NCBI RefSeq assembly: GCF_000373625.1
Contig: NZ_KB891993.1
Span: forward strand, 248,001 to 312,000
From: Streptomyces sp. LaPpAH-108
GTDB lineage: Bacteria > Actinomycetota > Actinomycetes > Streptomycetales > Streptomycetaceae
Direction of reading: 5' to 3'
DNA length: 64,000 bases
A program made the translations under genes and the position numbers. Below are positions 44,207 through 51,940 of the stretch, piece after piece (within the stretch, counting starts at the first letter, position 1; the number at the start of each line of letters is the position of its first letter). A model generated the notes under the pieces. That model was not told where the DNA came from. It worked only from the letters and a program-made list of their open reading frames with translations, and searched no databases.

Positions 44207-44420
44207 GATCGACGCGGACGGTCCTGAGGTGCGGCCAATCTATCGTCCCTCGCGCCCGGCGCTTCACATGCTGCGCACCCGCACATCCGCGCCGGAGCCG
44301 ATGCTCACACCTCTGCAGCATGCGCCATCGCGACGCGACCGGTCGCCAGGGCGGGCAGCTCTCGGCCGGTCAAAACGGCGACGCGTGGCAGGCGTCCTCC
44401 GTCCCGCTCGCCCGAGAGAG

Positions 44421-44462
44421 CCCTGCGGGCCGTGGCTCCGCCGGAAGCCACGGCCCGCAGGG
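44421..44462. terminator. strong hairpin terminator after rpsN
   Basis: A perfect 17-bp stem, CCCTGCGGGCCGTGGCT and its complement, with an eight-base loop lies 32 bases beyond the rpsN stop on the minus strand. It probably ends the rpmB-rpsN transcript. Confidence 0.85.
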
Positions 44463-44493
44463 TCAGCGCGCGCTGATTACGGCACTCGCGCGA

Positions 44494-44799
44494 TCACCAG
44501 GACGACTTGGTGACGCCAGGGAGGAAGCCCGCGTGGGCCTGCTCGCGCATCCGGACCCGGGAGAGGCCGAAGGTGCGCAGGTATCCGCGCGGCCGGCCGT
44601 CGACGCTGTCGCGGTTGCGCACCCTGGTGGCGCTGGCGTTGCGGGGCTGGCGGCGCAACTCCTCGGCTGCGGAACGGCGTTCGGCGTCGGTGGAGGACGG
44701 GCGGCGGATGATCTCCTTCAGTTCGGCCCGTCGAGCCGCGTACCGCTCGACGATCACCTTGCGCTTCTCGTTCTGCGCGATCTTGCTCTTCTTCGCCAT
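44494..44799 (-). CDS. rpsN: 30S ribosomal protein S14, cysteine-free paralogue
   Basis: The 101-residue long-form S14: [14 protein letters not shown] start, then [15 protein letters not shown] and the conserved C-terminus [21 protein letters not shown]. No cysteine is present, so there is no zinc ribbon. In Streptomyces such C-minus paralogues replace zinc-binding versions when Zur is derepressed and so release zinc. It abuts rpmB (stop and start share bases) and is driven from the Zur-like box at 45075. Confidence 0.95.
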   Translation of the reverse strand: MAKKSKIAQNEKRKVIVERYAARRAELKEIIRRPSSTDAERRSAAEELRRQPRNASATRVRNRDSVDGRPRGYLRTFGLSRVRMREQAHAGFLPGVTKSSW

Positions 44800-45035
44800 C
44801 AGACCTTCCCTCCCCTGGCACGGATCCTCGCGACGGCGGCCTCGATGCCGATGGTGTCGATCGTCTTGATCGCCTTGGTGCTCAGCGTCAGGCGCACATG
44901 CCGTCCCTCACTGGGGAGCCAGTACCGCTTGCGCTGGATGTTGGGGTCGAAGCGGCGCGAGGTGCGCCGATGCGAGTGGGAGATGTTGTTGCCGAAGCCC
45001 GGCTGGGCGCCGGTCAGTTGGCAGTGGGCGGACAC
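44799..45035 (-). CDS. rpmB: 50S ribosomal protein L28, zinc-independent paralogue
   Basis: The 78-residue L28 has GTG start, then [30 protein letters not shown] and [16 protein letters not shown]. The zinc-binding CXXC pairs of the ordinary form are lost; only one cysteine (residue 5) remains. First gene of the minus-strand rpmB-rpsN pair and divergent from rpmG. The Zur-like box in the 68-base gap can serve both directions. Confidence 0.95.
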   Translation of the reverse strand: MSAHCQLTGAQPGFGNNISHSHRRTSRRFDPNIQRKRYWLPSEGRHVRLTLSTKAIKTIDTIGIEAAVARIRARGGKV

Positions 45036-45074
45036 GGAGTTACCTGCCTCTCGTCGTACGACTGGTTTTGGTAA

Positions 45075-45089
45075 TGGAAACCATATTCA
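45075..45089. promoter_or_regulatory. Zur-like box between rpmB and rpmG
   Basis: TGGAAACCATATTCA matches 11 of 15 bases of a TGAAAATGATTTTCA-type Zur site. It sits between the divergent ribosomal-protein genes, 14 bases before the rpmG ATG and 40 from the rpmB start. Confidence 0.8.
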
Positions 45090-45103
45090 ATATAGTAGCG
45101 GTC

Positions 45104-45268
45104 ATGGCACGCACCGACGCACGTCCGGTCATCAAGCTCCGCTCCACCGCGGGCACCGGCTACACCTACGTCACCCGCAAGAACCGCCGGAACGATCCGG
45201 ACCGCCTGGTTCTGCGCAAGTACGACCCCATCGCCCGCAAGCACGTCGACTTCCGCGAGGAACGCTGA
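45104..45268 (+). CDS. rpmG: 50S ribosomal protein L33, cysteine-free paralogue
   Basis: The 54-residue L33 ([19 protein letters not shown], then [16 protein letters not shown] and a C-terminal HVDFREER) lacks the CXXC pairs of the zinc form. It opens the plus-strand Zur-type operon rpmG-rpmE-COG0523-rpsR. Little space separates the Zur-like box from the ATG, so the leader is short or absent. Confidence 0.95.
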   Translation: MARTDARPVIKLRSTAGTGYTYVTRKNRRNDPDRLVLRKYDPIARKHVDFREER

Positions 45269-45297
45269 CCCCCGCCCAGCCCCTGAAGGAGCACGTC

Positions 45298-45552
45298 ATG
45301 AAACCCGGAATCCACCCCGCGTACGGCCCTGTCGTCTTCCGCGACAAGGCGGCCGACCACGCCTTCCTCACCCGCTCCACCGCGACCAGCGACAAGACGA
45401 TCGAGTGGGAGGACGGCAACACCTACCCCGTCGTCGACGTCGAGATCTCCCACGTGAGCCACCCCTTCTACACGGGCACCGCCCGCGTTCTCGACACCGC
45501 GGGCCGCGTCGAACGGTTCGAGCGCCGCTACGGCCGGCCCGAGGCGAAGTGA
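45298..45552 (+). CDS. rpmE: 50S ribosomal protein L31 type B, cysteine-free
   Basis: The 84-residue type B L31: [20 protein letters not shown], a middle [18 protein letters not shown] and the terminal RFERRYGR. It lacks the zinc-binding cysteines of type A. GAAGGAG precedes the ATG. Its stop overlaps the COG0523 start (TGATG). It takes over from zinc-containing L31 under zinc starvation. Confidence 0.95.
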   Translation: MKPGIHPAYGPVVFRDKAADHAFLTRSTATSDKTIEWEDGNTYPVVDVEISHVSHPFYTGTARVLDTAGRVERFERRYGRPEAK

Positions 45553-46703
45553 TGCGGGACTCCCGGCTGCCCGTCGTCATCGTCGGAGGGCTCCACTCCG
45601 ATGCGCGCAAGGAGGTCGTCGACCGCCTGCTGCGGGCCGTCCCCGGCAGCGTCGCCCTCCATCACAACCTGGCCGGCGCAAAAGAAGGCACCGTGCGGCG
45701 CACGGTCCGGGACGCTTCGGGCGAGCTGTCCCGAGGTGAGGCCCCGCTCGTCAACGACTGCGCCTGCTGCGCGCTCCGCGAAGACCTCGTCCCCGAGTTG
45801 GAGCGGCTGGCGGAGAGCGGGCTGACCCGGCTCGCGATCGTCGAGCTGTGGGACTCGGTCGAGCCCAAGCCCATGGCCGAGGTCGTGGTCGCGCACGGAG
45901 GTGACGTACTGGACCTCACCAACGTGATCACGGCGGTCGACCCCGCTCTCGTCCTGCCCTACCTCGGCAACGGCGACGACCTGGCCGAGACCGGTCTCGC
46001 GGCCGCCGCCACCGACCAGCGCACCGTCGGCGACACGTGGGCCCGGCAGCTGGAGTACGCGCCCGTCCTCGCACTCGTCGATAGCGAGGAAGCGGACGAC
46101 GAGGACCGCGCACTCCTCGCCCAACTCCACCCGACCGCCCGCAGGGTGGCCGTCGGCTCCGGCGAACTCGCGCAGGCCGCCTTCGCCGGTTTCGACGTCG
46201 AGTCGGCGGCCGACGCCCAGCATCCGGCCTGCGCCCTGCTCCCCCAGGAGGCCGACGAGGCGGGAGTCACCACCCTCGTCTGGCGCCGTCACCGCCCCTT
46301 CCACCCAGGACGTCTCTACCAGGCGCTGGAAGACCTGTGCTGTGCGGCTGCCCGCAGCCGGGGCCGGTTCTGGCTCGCCGACCGCCCCGACACCCTGCTC
46401 GCCTGGGACGCGGCCGGGGGCGCGCTGTGTGTGGAGAACGCCGGTCCCTGGCTCGCCTCGCTGCCGGACGCCGCCTGGGAGATGGTGTCGCCCGTACGCC
46501 GGGCGGCAGCGGCCCTCGACTGGCACCCCGAGCACGGTGACCGCTGCCAGCACCTTGTGTTCACCTCTCCCGGCCTCGACCGCGACGGCCTGGAACGGCT
46601 CCTCGAGTCCTGCCTCCTCACCGATGCGGAGTACGCCGGAGGGCGCGAGGCGTGGCAGTACCTTCCCAGCGCGTTCGACTCCCTCCTCGATCCCGTCCCC
46701 TAG
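45552..46703 (+). CDS. COG0523 (CobW/YciC-like) zinc metallochaperone-type protein
   Basis: The 383-residue protein has the COG0523 metal motif [11 protein letters not shown] (CXCC) at about residues 73-76 and the C-terminal CobW domain ([41 protein letters not shown]). The N-terminal phosphate-binding loop, normally GXXGXGKT, reads [12 protein letters not shown], so the canonical Walker A is missing. This is seen in an actinobacterial subgroup, but its GTPase activity is doubtful. It is coupled to rpmE and followed by rpsR, a typical zinc-starvation arrangement, so it probably delivers zinc to essential enzymes or acts in zinc mobilisation. Confidence 0.85.
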   Translation: MRDSRLPVVIVGGLHSDARKEVVDRLLRAVPGSVALHHNLAGAKEGTVRRTVRDASGELSRGEAPLVNDCACCALREDLVPELERLAESGLTRLAIVELWDSVEPKPMAEVVVAHGGDVLDLTNVITAVDPALVLPYLGNGDDLAETGLAAAATDQRTVGDTWARQLEYAPVLALVDSEEADDEDRALLAQLHPTARRVAVGSGELAQAAFAGFDVESAADAQHPACALLPQEADEAGVTTLVWRRHRPFHPGRLYQALEDLCCAAARSRGRFWLADRPDTLLAWDAAGGALCVENAGPWLASLPDAAWEMVSPVRRAAAALDWHPEHGDRCQHLVFTSPGLDRDGLERLLESCLLTDAEYAGGREAWQYLPSAFDSLLDPVP

Positions 46704-46740
46704 GCCCCCAGCCGATTCGATCCCAACCCAAGGAAATCCC

Positions 46741-46977
46741 ATGGCCCGCCGCCCCGACGCCCGCAAGCCCCTGAAGCCCCGGCGCAATCCCCTGGACGCC
46801 GCTGGAATCACCTACATCGACTACAAGGACACCGACCTGCTGCGAAAGTTCATCTCCGACCGCGGCAAGATCCGCAGCCGCCGGGTCACCCGCATCACCG
46901 CCCAGCAGCAGCGGCAGATCGCCACGGCCATCAAGAACGCCCGGGAGATGGCCCTGCTGCCCTACGCGAGCCGCTAG
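46741..46977 (+). CDS. rpsR: 30S ribosomal protein S18, cysteine-free paralogue
   Basis: The 78-residue S18 has [28 protein letters not shown] and the C-terminal [14 protein letters not shown]. There are no cysteines. AAGGAAAT precedes the ATG. Last gene of the plus-strand zinc-starvation operon, before the hairpin at 47001. Confidence 0.95.
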   Translation: MARRPDARKPLKPRRNPLDAAGITYIDYKDTDLLRKFISDRGKIRSRRVTRITAQQQRQIATAIKNAREMALLPYASR

Positions 46978-47000
46978 CGACACCCGCTCCGCCCGCCATT

Positions 47001-47058
47001 CCGGGGTCGCCCTGCTTGCTCCGCGCCCTTGCGGGTTCATGCCGCAGGGCGACCCCGG
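47001..47058. terminator. long inverted repeat, probable terminator
   Basis: A 15-bp perfect stem, CCGGGGTCGCCCTGC with GCAGGGCGACCCCGG, encloses a 28-base loop 23 bases after rpsR. It probably ends the ribosomal-protein operon. Confidence 0.7.
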
Positions 47059-47168
47059 ACGGCCCGACGGCGACGTCCGCCCGAGTGCCCAGTCCCCCAC
47101 CCGCCGGAGTGCGCTCGCCGCTGCCGTCACGACGGATACCGGCCTTCTCAGCAGGGGTGAAGGAGACG

Positions 47169-47567
47169 ATGCACCCGCACGCGCGGCGTCAGTTCGTCGA
47201 CATCGCCCGGCACAAGGCCGTCTTCGACAAACTCGTCGAGTTGGACGCGCCCTGCTTCGCGCTGAAGACGGACAGGGCGCCTTTCGACGACCCGGACGCG
47301 GCGATGGCCGTGAAACTCCTCGTGGACCGGGAGCGGCTGGTGGTGGTCAACAGGCCACCGGAGTCGCACTTCACCGATGTGCTGTCCAAGGGCACCGTCA
47401 CCAACCGCACCCTGGCCGGGCTGCTGCGGCAGGGCGGCGTGTTCCTCGACGCCGACCACATGTACGACGAGTCGGCACCCCGCCTCGACGCCGCCATGAG
47501 CGCCCTGCTCTCCCGGCGCCGGGAACGGCAGCGGAGCGAGGGCGCCCTCGACTGGGCCGACTGGTAG
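47169..47567 (+). CDS. hypothetical protein
   Basis: The 132-residue soluble protein has GAAGGAGA before its ATG. It is not a family I recognise. It is slightly acidic with mixed alpha/beta character, a DRERLVVVNRPPESHFTDVL core and an Arg-rich then WADW terminus; one cysteine, no metal motif apart from an N-terminal HPH. It stands alone between the ribosomal-protein terminator and a COG0523 relic. The 170 bases after it hold only a degenerate stretch whose LLGDPRA...HLTALREQGLAEAR translation faintly recalls an ArsR-type regulator; not enough to call. Confidence 0.6.
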   Translation: MHPHARRQFVDIARHKAVFDKLVELDAPCFALKTDRAPFDDPDAAMAVKLLVDRERLVVVNRPPESHFTDVLSKGTVTNRTLAGLLRQGGVFLDADHMYDESAPRLDAAMSALLSRRRERQRSEGALDWADW

Positions 47568-47738
47568 AGCAACGTCGCCGACGATCCCGCTCTCGCCGAA
47601 GCTGCGGCCCGCCCCGTTTCGCCCTGCTGGGCGACCCCCGCGCGCCCCGGCCCGCGGATGTACGGCGCGACCACCCCACGGCCACCGGCTGGCATCTCAC
47701 CGCCCTTCGAGAACAGGGCTTAGCCGAGGCACGACAGG

Positions 47739-48843
47739 TCATCGGAAGCCGGTGCTGTCGATGAGCGGATCGGTGAAGGATGTCCAGCCGTCACGGCCGA
47801 GCGACAGTTCGGCATCGCTGAGCAGGGCCGCGTCGAGCGCGGCGCGGATCCGCCCGGCGTCGATGCCGACGCCGGTGAAGACGATCTCGTTGCGGTGCTC
47901 ACCGTAGTAGTCGTGCCAGAACCAAGAGGCGAGTGTCCGCCGCCGGGGCGAGACCGCGGTCCAGGGCCTGCGGGTCGTCGGCTTCCAGCCACCGGCCCGC
48001 CTCCGCCAGCTCCAGATGGGCTCCGGCCGTACGCCAGGTGACGACGGAGTCCGGTCGGCCGGGCAGCCAGAGGTGGCCACGGCTGCGCACCACACCGCGC
48101 ACCACACCGCGCACCACGTCGGCGAGCGCCGCGGAAAGCCGCTCGGGGTGCAGGGGCCGACGGGCCCTCCACAGGACGGACTCCACACCCTGGTCGGGTC
48201 CGCGTCCGAGGCGCGGCATGGTCACCGGGTCCAGTCGCGCCCGCCATTCCTCGCTCGCACCTGGAAGCCCGGCCCGGACCAGGGCCGGTGGAAAACCGTC
48301 CTCGTGGGCCGTGTCGACGGCCGGTGCGAGGAGCACCGCGCGGGGGTTGAGCCGGCCCACCAAGGCGGCCCCGGGAGCCTGCCCGGCACCGTCCTCCGCC
48401 TCGGGAACGAGCAGCACGTCGGCCGCTTCCACCTGCCGGGCAGCGGCTTCGGCCAGGGTCACCCGTTCGCCGGGGTCCTGCCCGCCCCAGAGTCGTACGG
48501 CTCGGTGGACGCAGCCGATGTCGCTCACGCAGGAGGTCCAGGTTCTCGGGGCAGGACGAGGACGACGTGGGACCGCTCCGTCGTACGCCACAGGGTGTGG
48601 AGATCCTGACGGAGGATCACCGCGGGATCACCCGTCGCACCGTGCGCCACGGCGTCCCGGAAACCCGCGTCGACGCCGGACACGAAACGCTGGACGACCG
48701 GAAGGGCCGCGTCCCTGTCGTGGATCGCCACGCACGGCCGCGACCACGACACCGAGTGCTGCACGCAGCAGACGGTCCACAGCCGCACCCCGGACTTCCG
48801 GGGTGTTCCCCGCGACCGCCACCCCGCCGCCAAGACCGCCCAC
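47739..48843 (-). pseudogene. degenerate COG0523 (CobW-like) gene
   Basis: Pieces of a COG0523 protein are spread over three frames of the minus strand. The N-terminal AVAGNTPEVRGAAVDRLLRAALG lies near 48840-48770, and DPAVILRQDLHTLWR plus HVVLVLP in another frame near 48650-48540. A long middle section follows with VESVLWRARRPLHPERLSAAL and SRGHLWLPGRPDSVV (48190-48010). The C-terminus HRNEIVFTGVGIDAGRIRAALDAALL and WTSFTDPL is in a third frame ending at 47739. The CXCC metal motif is gone. A 12-base tandem repeat expands RGVVRGVVRG at about 48090. It is a broken paralogue of the 45.5 kb gene. Confidence 0.8.
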
Positions 48844-48882
48844 GCGAACGGAAGTTGAACCCGCACACCATTGCGAGACGCG

Positions 48883-48897
48883 TGAAAATGATTACCA
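48883..48897. promoter_or_regulatory. Zur-like box before the anchored-repeat protein genes
   Basis: TGAAAATGATTACCA matches 13 of 15 bases of a Zur-type palindrome TGAAAATGATTTTCA. It ends 43 bases before the GTG of the first anchored-repeat protein. Confidence 0.82.
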
Positions 48898-48940
48898 TCT
48901 TCATGCGTGGCCCAGAAGGGGCCACCGAAAGGAGCCTTCC

Positions 48941-49594
48941 GTGCGCCATCCCGTCCGCCTGCTGATGGCCGCAGGCGTCATGGTCGGAACTCTCATCACC
49001 GCCACACCGGTTCAGGCAGCCGACCAGGTGGTTCTGAGCAAGGGCCACGTCGACGTCGTCGGCGTGGGGTACGAGGACGGAGAGCTGCAGCTCGCCGTTC
49101 ACGACGAGAGCTCGGGCGACGAGGTCGAGTACGCCCCGGAGAGCGTCCGGCTCCACGCGCTGCCCGCCGCCAGGACCACCGTGCCCGACGACCCGGCGTA
49201 CGCCTTCCTGGGTGACGCGGGCGACAAGGTCTGGATACTGCCCGAGACCCAGAACCCGGACCTCCTGTGGGCCGGATTCGGCGCCGAGGAGCTGGAGTCC
49301 GGCGTCCTGCGGGACGACACCGTCGACGCCGAGTTCCTGTCCCTCCAGGGCCCCGGGAAGCTCGCCGTCTACACCGACGACGTGTTCGGCTCCCCCGGAT
49401 CCGTGCTGGTCGACAGCGGCGACGGCCTGCCCGACACCGTCACCCTGCACGCGGGCGACCACACCCACGCGAACTGGGCCTTCACCGCAGCCGGCACCTA
49501 CAAGATCCGCGTCAAGCTCTGCGGCCACCTCGCCGCGAACGGTCAGCCCGTGCACTCCCGCACGGCGACCTACACCTTCAAGGTCCTGAACTAG
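48941..49594 (+). CDS. secreted anchored-repeat domain protein (zinc-limitation type)
   Basis: The 217-residue product starts at GTG 48941, with GAAAGGAG seven bases upstream. A signal peptide (RLLMAAGVMVGTLITATPVQA) precedes one copy of the actinobacterial surface-anchored domain found with ZnuABC-type transporters. The signature blocks are SKGHVDVVGVGYEDGELQL, YAFLGDAGDKVWILPE, LLWAGFG, VLVDSGDGLPDTVTLHAGDHTHANW and the closing AGTYKIRV. No LPXTG and no membrane tail, so it is probably released or associates with other wall proteins. The histidines of HTHANW are candidate metal ligands. The Zur-like box upstream supports a role in extracellular zinc capture. Confidence 0.82.
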   Translation: MRHPVRLLMAAGVMVGTLITATPVQAADQVVLSKGHVDVVGVGYEDGELQLAVHDESSGDEVEYAPESVRLHALPAARTTVPDDPAYAFLGDAGDKVWILPETQNPDLLWAGFGAEELESGVLRDDTVDAEFLSLQGPGKLAVYTDDVFGSPGSVLVDSGDGLPDTVTLHAGDHTHANWAFTAAGTYKIRVKLCGHLAANGQPVHSRTATYTFKVLN

Positions 49595-49608
49595 AAGGAG
49601 CAGCAACC

Positions 49609-50256
49609 ATGCATTCCGCCCTCAGACTTGTGGGCCCGCTCGCCACCGCGGTCGCCCTGCTGGGACTGGTGGCCTCACCGGCCCAGGCCGCCACGGTGCT
49701 CACCAGCGGCCACGTCGATGTCGTGGACGTCGACTACGCCGACGGCGCCCTGTCCGTGAACGTGCTGGACGGCACCGGTTCCACCAGCGTCGAACGCCCG
49801 CCCGGCGACGTGACGTTCCGGGTTCCGCTGGCCGCCAAGCACACCAACGTGCCCGCCACACCGGCCTGGTCCTTCCTCGGCACCGGCGGCACGGCGTGGA
49901 TCCTTCCGCAGAGCCAGGCTTCCGGCCTCCTGTGGGCGGGCTGGAACACCACGGAGGTCCCGTCCGGGGTCTTCCGGAACAACCGCGTGTCCTTCCGGCT
50001 CACCGACGTCAGCGGCCCCGCCGGGTTCAGCGTCTACACCGCCGCCGGGTCCACGCCCACCGTGCTGTTCGACAGCGGCGACGGCCTGCCCGACACCCTC
50101 GACGTCAACGCGGGCGCCCACACCCACGCGAACTGGGGCTTCGACGCGCCGGGCACCTACACGGTCACGTTCGACGTCACGGGTGTGCTCAGTTCCACCG
50201 GGGCCACGGTCTCCTCCGGGCCGAAGCAGTTCACCTTCGAGGTTCTCGACAGCTGA
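49609..50256 (+). CDS. secreted anchored-repeat domain protein (second copy)
   Basis: The 215-residue paralogue of the preceding gene starts 14 bases after it, with AAGGAG before the ATG. Signal peptide LATAVALLGLVASPAQA, then SGHVDVVDVDYADGALSV, AWSFLGTGGTAWILPQ, LLWAGWNTTEV, DSGDGLPDTLDVNAGAHTHANW. No anchor motif at the C-terminus. The domain is the same as in the wall protein, binding protein and membrane protein of the zinc transporter operon at 58-64 kb, so these are likely soluble partners of that system. A hairpin terminator follows. Confidence 0.82.
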   Translation: MHSALRLVGPLATAVALLGLVASPAQAATVLTSGHVDVVDVDYADGALSVNVLDGTGSTSVERPPGDVTFRVPLAAKHTNVPATPAWSFLGTGGTAWILPQSQASGLLWAGWNTTEVPSGVFRNNRVSFRLTDVSGPAGFSVYTAAGSTPTVLFDSGDGLPDTLDVNAGAHTHANWGFDAPGTYTVTFDVTGVLSSTGATVSSGPKQFTFEVLDS

Positions 50257-50270
50257 CCCCGTGCCCGACC

Positions 50271-50308
50271 GGCGGGCCGGAGCACCTCCCCCAGGTCTCC
50301 GGCCCGCC
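50271..50308. terminator. hairpin terminator after the anchored-repeat genes
   Basis: GGCGGGCCGGAG pairs perfectly with CTCCGGCCCGCC across a 14-base loop, 15 bases after the stop. It separates the secreted-protein pair from the PLP-enzyme operon, which therefore may have its own promoter in 50309-50437; no clear metal box is visible there. Confidence 0.75.
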
Positions 50309-50437
50309 TCCGCGGTGGCGGCGGCCGGATACGGCCCGACAACTCGTACTGTTTCCCGTTCAGTTGGGCTTAGCAATGCTTGTACCTGGAAACGACTACT
50401 CCCGAACAGCAGCCGGGCACAGCAGGGAGGGGTCCTC

Positions 50438-51940
50438 ATGGAAGCGCCGCTGTACCTGCGACCGCGCGTGGAACCGCCACTCGGCGCGTTACTGGACGAC
50501 GGACCCTTCCTGCACTCGCTCGTCGCGGCGCTCGGGTCACCCTTGAACGTGCTGCTCCCGCAGACGATCGCGGAGAACCTGGCACGTTTCCGGGCCGTGT
50601 ACCGGAGCCACCACTTGACCGGGCGCGTGTTCTTCGCGCACAAGGCGAACCGTTCCAGCGCCCTGGTCCGCAGGCTGGCGGCCGAGGACCCGGCCGCCGT
50701 CGGCATCGACGTCGCCTCCCTGGGGGAGCTGCGGCACGCGCTGGGCAGCGGGTTCACCGGCGACCGGATCATGGCCACGGGCCCCAAGAACCCGGAGTTC
50801 CTGTGGCTGGCCGCCCGGGTGGGCGCGACCGTCGCTCTGGATTCCCTCGGCGAACTGGAGCAGTTGGCCGGTCTGGTCCGGACGTACGGCCTTCCCCGGG
50901 TGGACGTGCTGGCGCGGCTGTCCGGGTTCGAGGCGGCCACCGGGCCGGGGCGGCCCGCGACACGCGTGCTCTCACGGCGCAGCCGCTTCGGTGTCCCGGT
51001 GCGGGAGGCCGGGGAACTGTGGCAGGCGCTGGAGCGGCACCAGGACGCCGTCGAACCGACGGGTCTCGCCTACCACTTGGACACCACCGGCGCGGAGGAG
51101 AAGATCCGGGCCCTGGAGCAGTGTGTGCTGCTCATGGACGAGGCCCGGAGCAGGGGACTGTCCCCCCGCGCTCTCGACATCGGCGGGGGTTTCGGAGTCG
51201 GCTACCTCGCCGACGCCGCCCAGTGGGAGCGCTGGACGACGGCGCTCAACGAGGCGGTGCTGGGCATCCGTCCGCCCCTGACCTGGGGCGGCCACGGCTA
51301 CGGGTTGCGCAACGAGGGCGGGACCTTGCGCGGGGCCGCGGCCCTGTACCCCGCTCATCGCGGCAGTGCCGGGCCGGGTTATCTGGACGGGCTGCTGTCC
51401 GCGTCCGGCCCGGTCCTCGGACGGCCGTTGTCCACTCTTCTGCTGGAACACCTGCACGACCTCCATGTCGAGCCCGGCCGTTCGCTCGTCGACCAGTGCG
51501 GGCTGACCCTGGCCCGCGTGGCGGAGGTGCGCCGCCTGGACGCGGACCACGGACCGTATCTGGTGCGCCTGGAGATGAACGCGGGCGACATGAGCCTGGA
51601 GGAGCACGGAGTCCTGGTCGACCCCGTGCTGCTGCCCCACGGCGCCGGGGCGGACACGGCGCGCGGACCGGAGCCGGTCGGCGTGCACCTCGTCGGCAAT
51701 CTCTGTCTGGAGGCGGACCTGATCACCCGTCGGCTCGTCCACCTCCCACGGCTCCCCCGCGTCGGCGACGTACTCGCCTTCGTCAACACCGCCGGGTACG
51801 CGATGGACTTCCGCGCCACCCGGGCGCAGCGCCGGCCGGTCGCGCGTACGGTCGCGGTGGAGCGTACGGAGGGCTCCTGGCGCTGGTGCCCGGACGAGGA
51901 CTACTGGCCGATCACCCACCCCGAGGGAGCGCCGTCATGA
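50438..51940 (+). CDS. fold-type III PLP decarboxylase (Y4yA/LysA-like)
   Basis: The 500-residue protein has GGGAGG before its ATG. The alanine racemase/decarboxylase barrel is visible: FFAHKANRSSAL with the PLP lysine at residue 69, GIDVASLGELRHAL, IMATGPKNPEFLWLA, AYHLDTTGAEEK, DIGGGFGVGY and HVEPGRSLVDQCG. The C-terminal domain carries VHLVGNLCLEADLI in the place of the substrate-contacting CESGD motif, and FVNTAGYAMDF. It is longer than LysA. Paralogous to the 38.9 kb enzyme, and likewise followed by a cysteine synthase-like gene. The best fit is decarboxylation of an amino-acid adduct, giving an amine unit of a metallophore; this is inferred. Confidence 0.8.
   Translation: MEAPLYLRPRVEPPLGALLDDGPFLHSLVAALGSPLNVLLPQTIAENLARFRAVYRSHHLTGRVFFAHKANRSSALVRRLAAEDPAAVGIDVASLGELRHALGSGFTGDRIMATGPKNPEFLWLAARVGATVALDSLGELEQLAGLVRTYGLPRVDVLARLSGFEAATGPGRPATRVLSRRSRFGVPVREAGELWQALERHQDAVEPTGLAYHLDTTGAEEKIRALEQCVLLMDEARSRGLSPRALDIGGGFGVGYLADAAQWERWTTALNEAVLGIRPPLTWGGHGYGLRNEGGTLRGAAALYPAHRGSAGPGYLDGLLSASGPVLGRPLSTLLLEHLHDLHVEPGRSLVDQCGLTLARVAEVRRLDADHGPYLVRLEMNAGDMSLEEHGVLVDPVLLPHGAGADTARGPEPVGVHLVGNLCLEADLITRRLVHLPRLPRVGDVLAFVNTAGYAMDFRATRAQRRPVARTVAVERTEGSWRWCPDEDYWPITHPEGAPS

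Noticed and set aside
44026..45552. 508-codon plus-strand frame ending with the L31 stop
   Set aside because: Only the last 84 codons are L31. The rest lies antisense to rpsN and rpmB and across a terminator, and has no protein-like pattern.
47568..47738. Possible ArsR-family gene
   Set aside because: Only about 30 codons weakly resemble an ArsR helix-turn-helix, with no start and no metal-binding motif; at most a worn fragment.
48083..48120. Possible CRISPR-like or satellite repeat
   Set aside because: It is a 12-base tandem duplication (two and a half units) within the COG0523 relic, without spacers.
47933..49594. 553-codon frame leading into the first anchored-repeat protein
   Set aside because: The upstream part is antisense to the COG0523 relic. 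A signal peptide, ribosome-binding site and Zur-like box place the real start at 48941.
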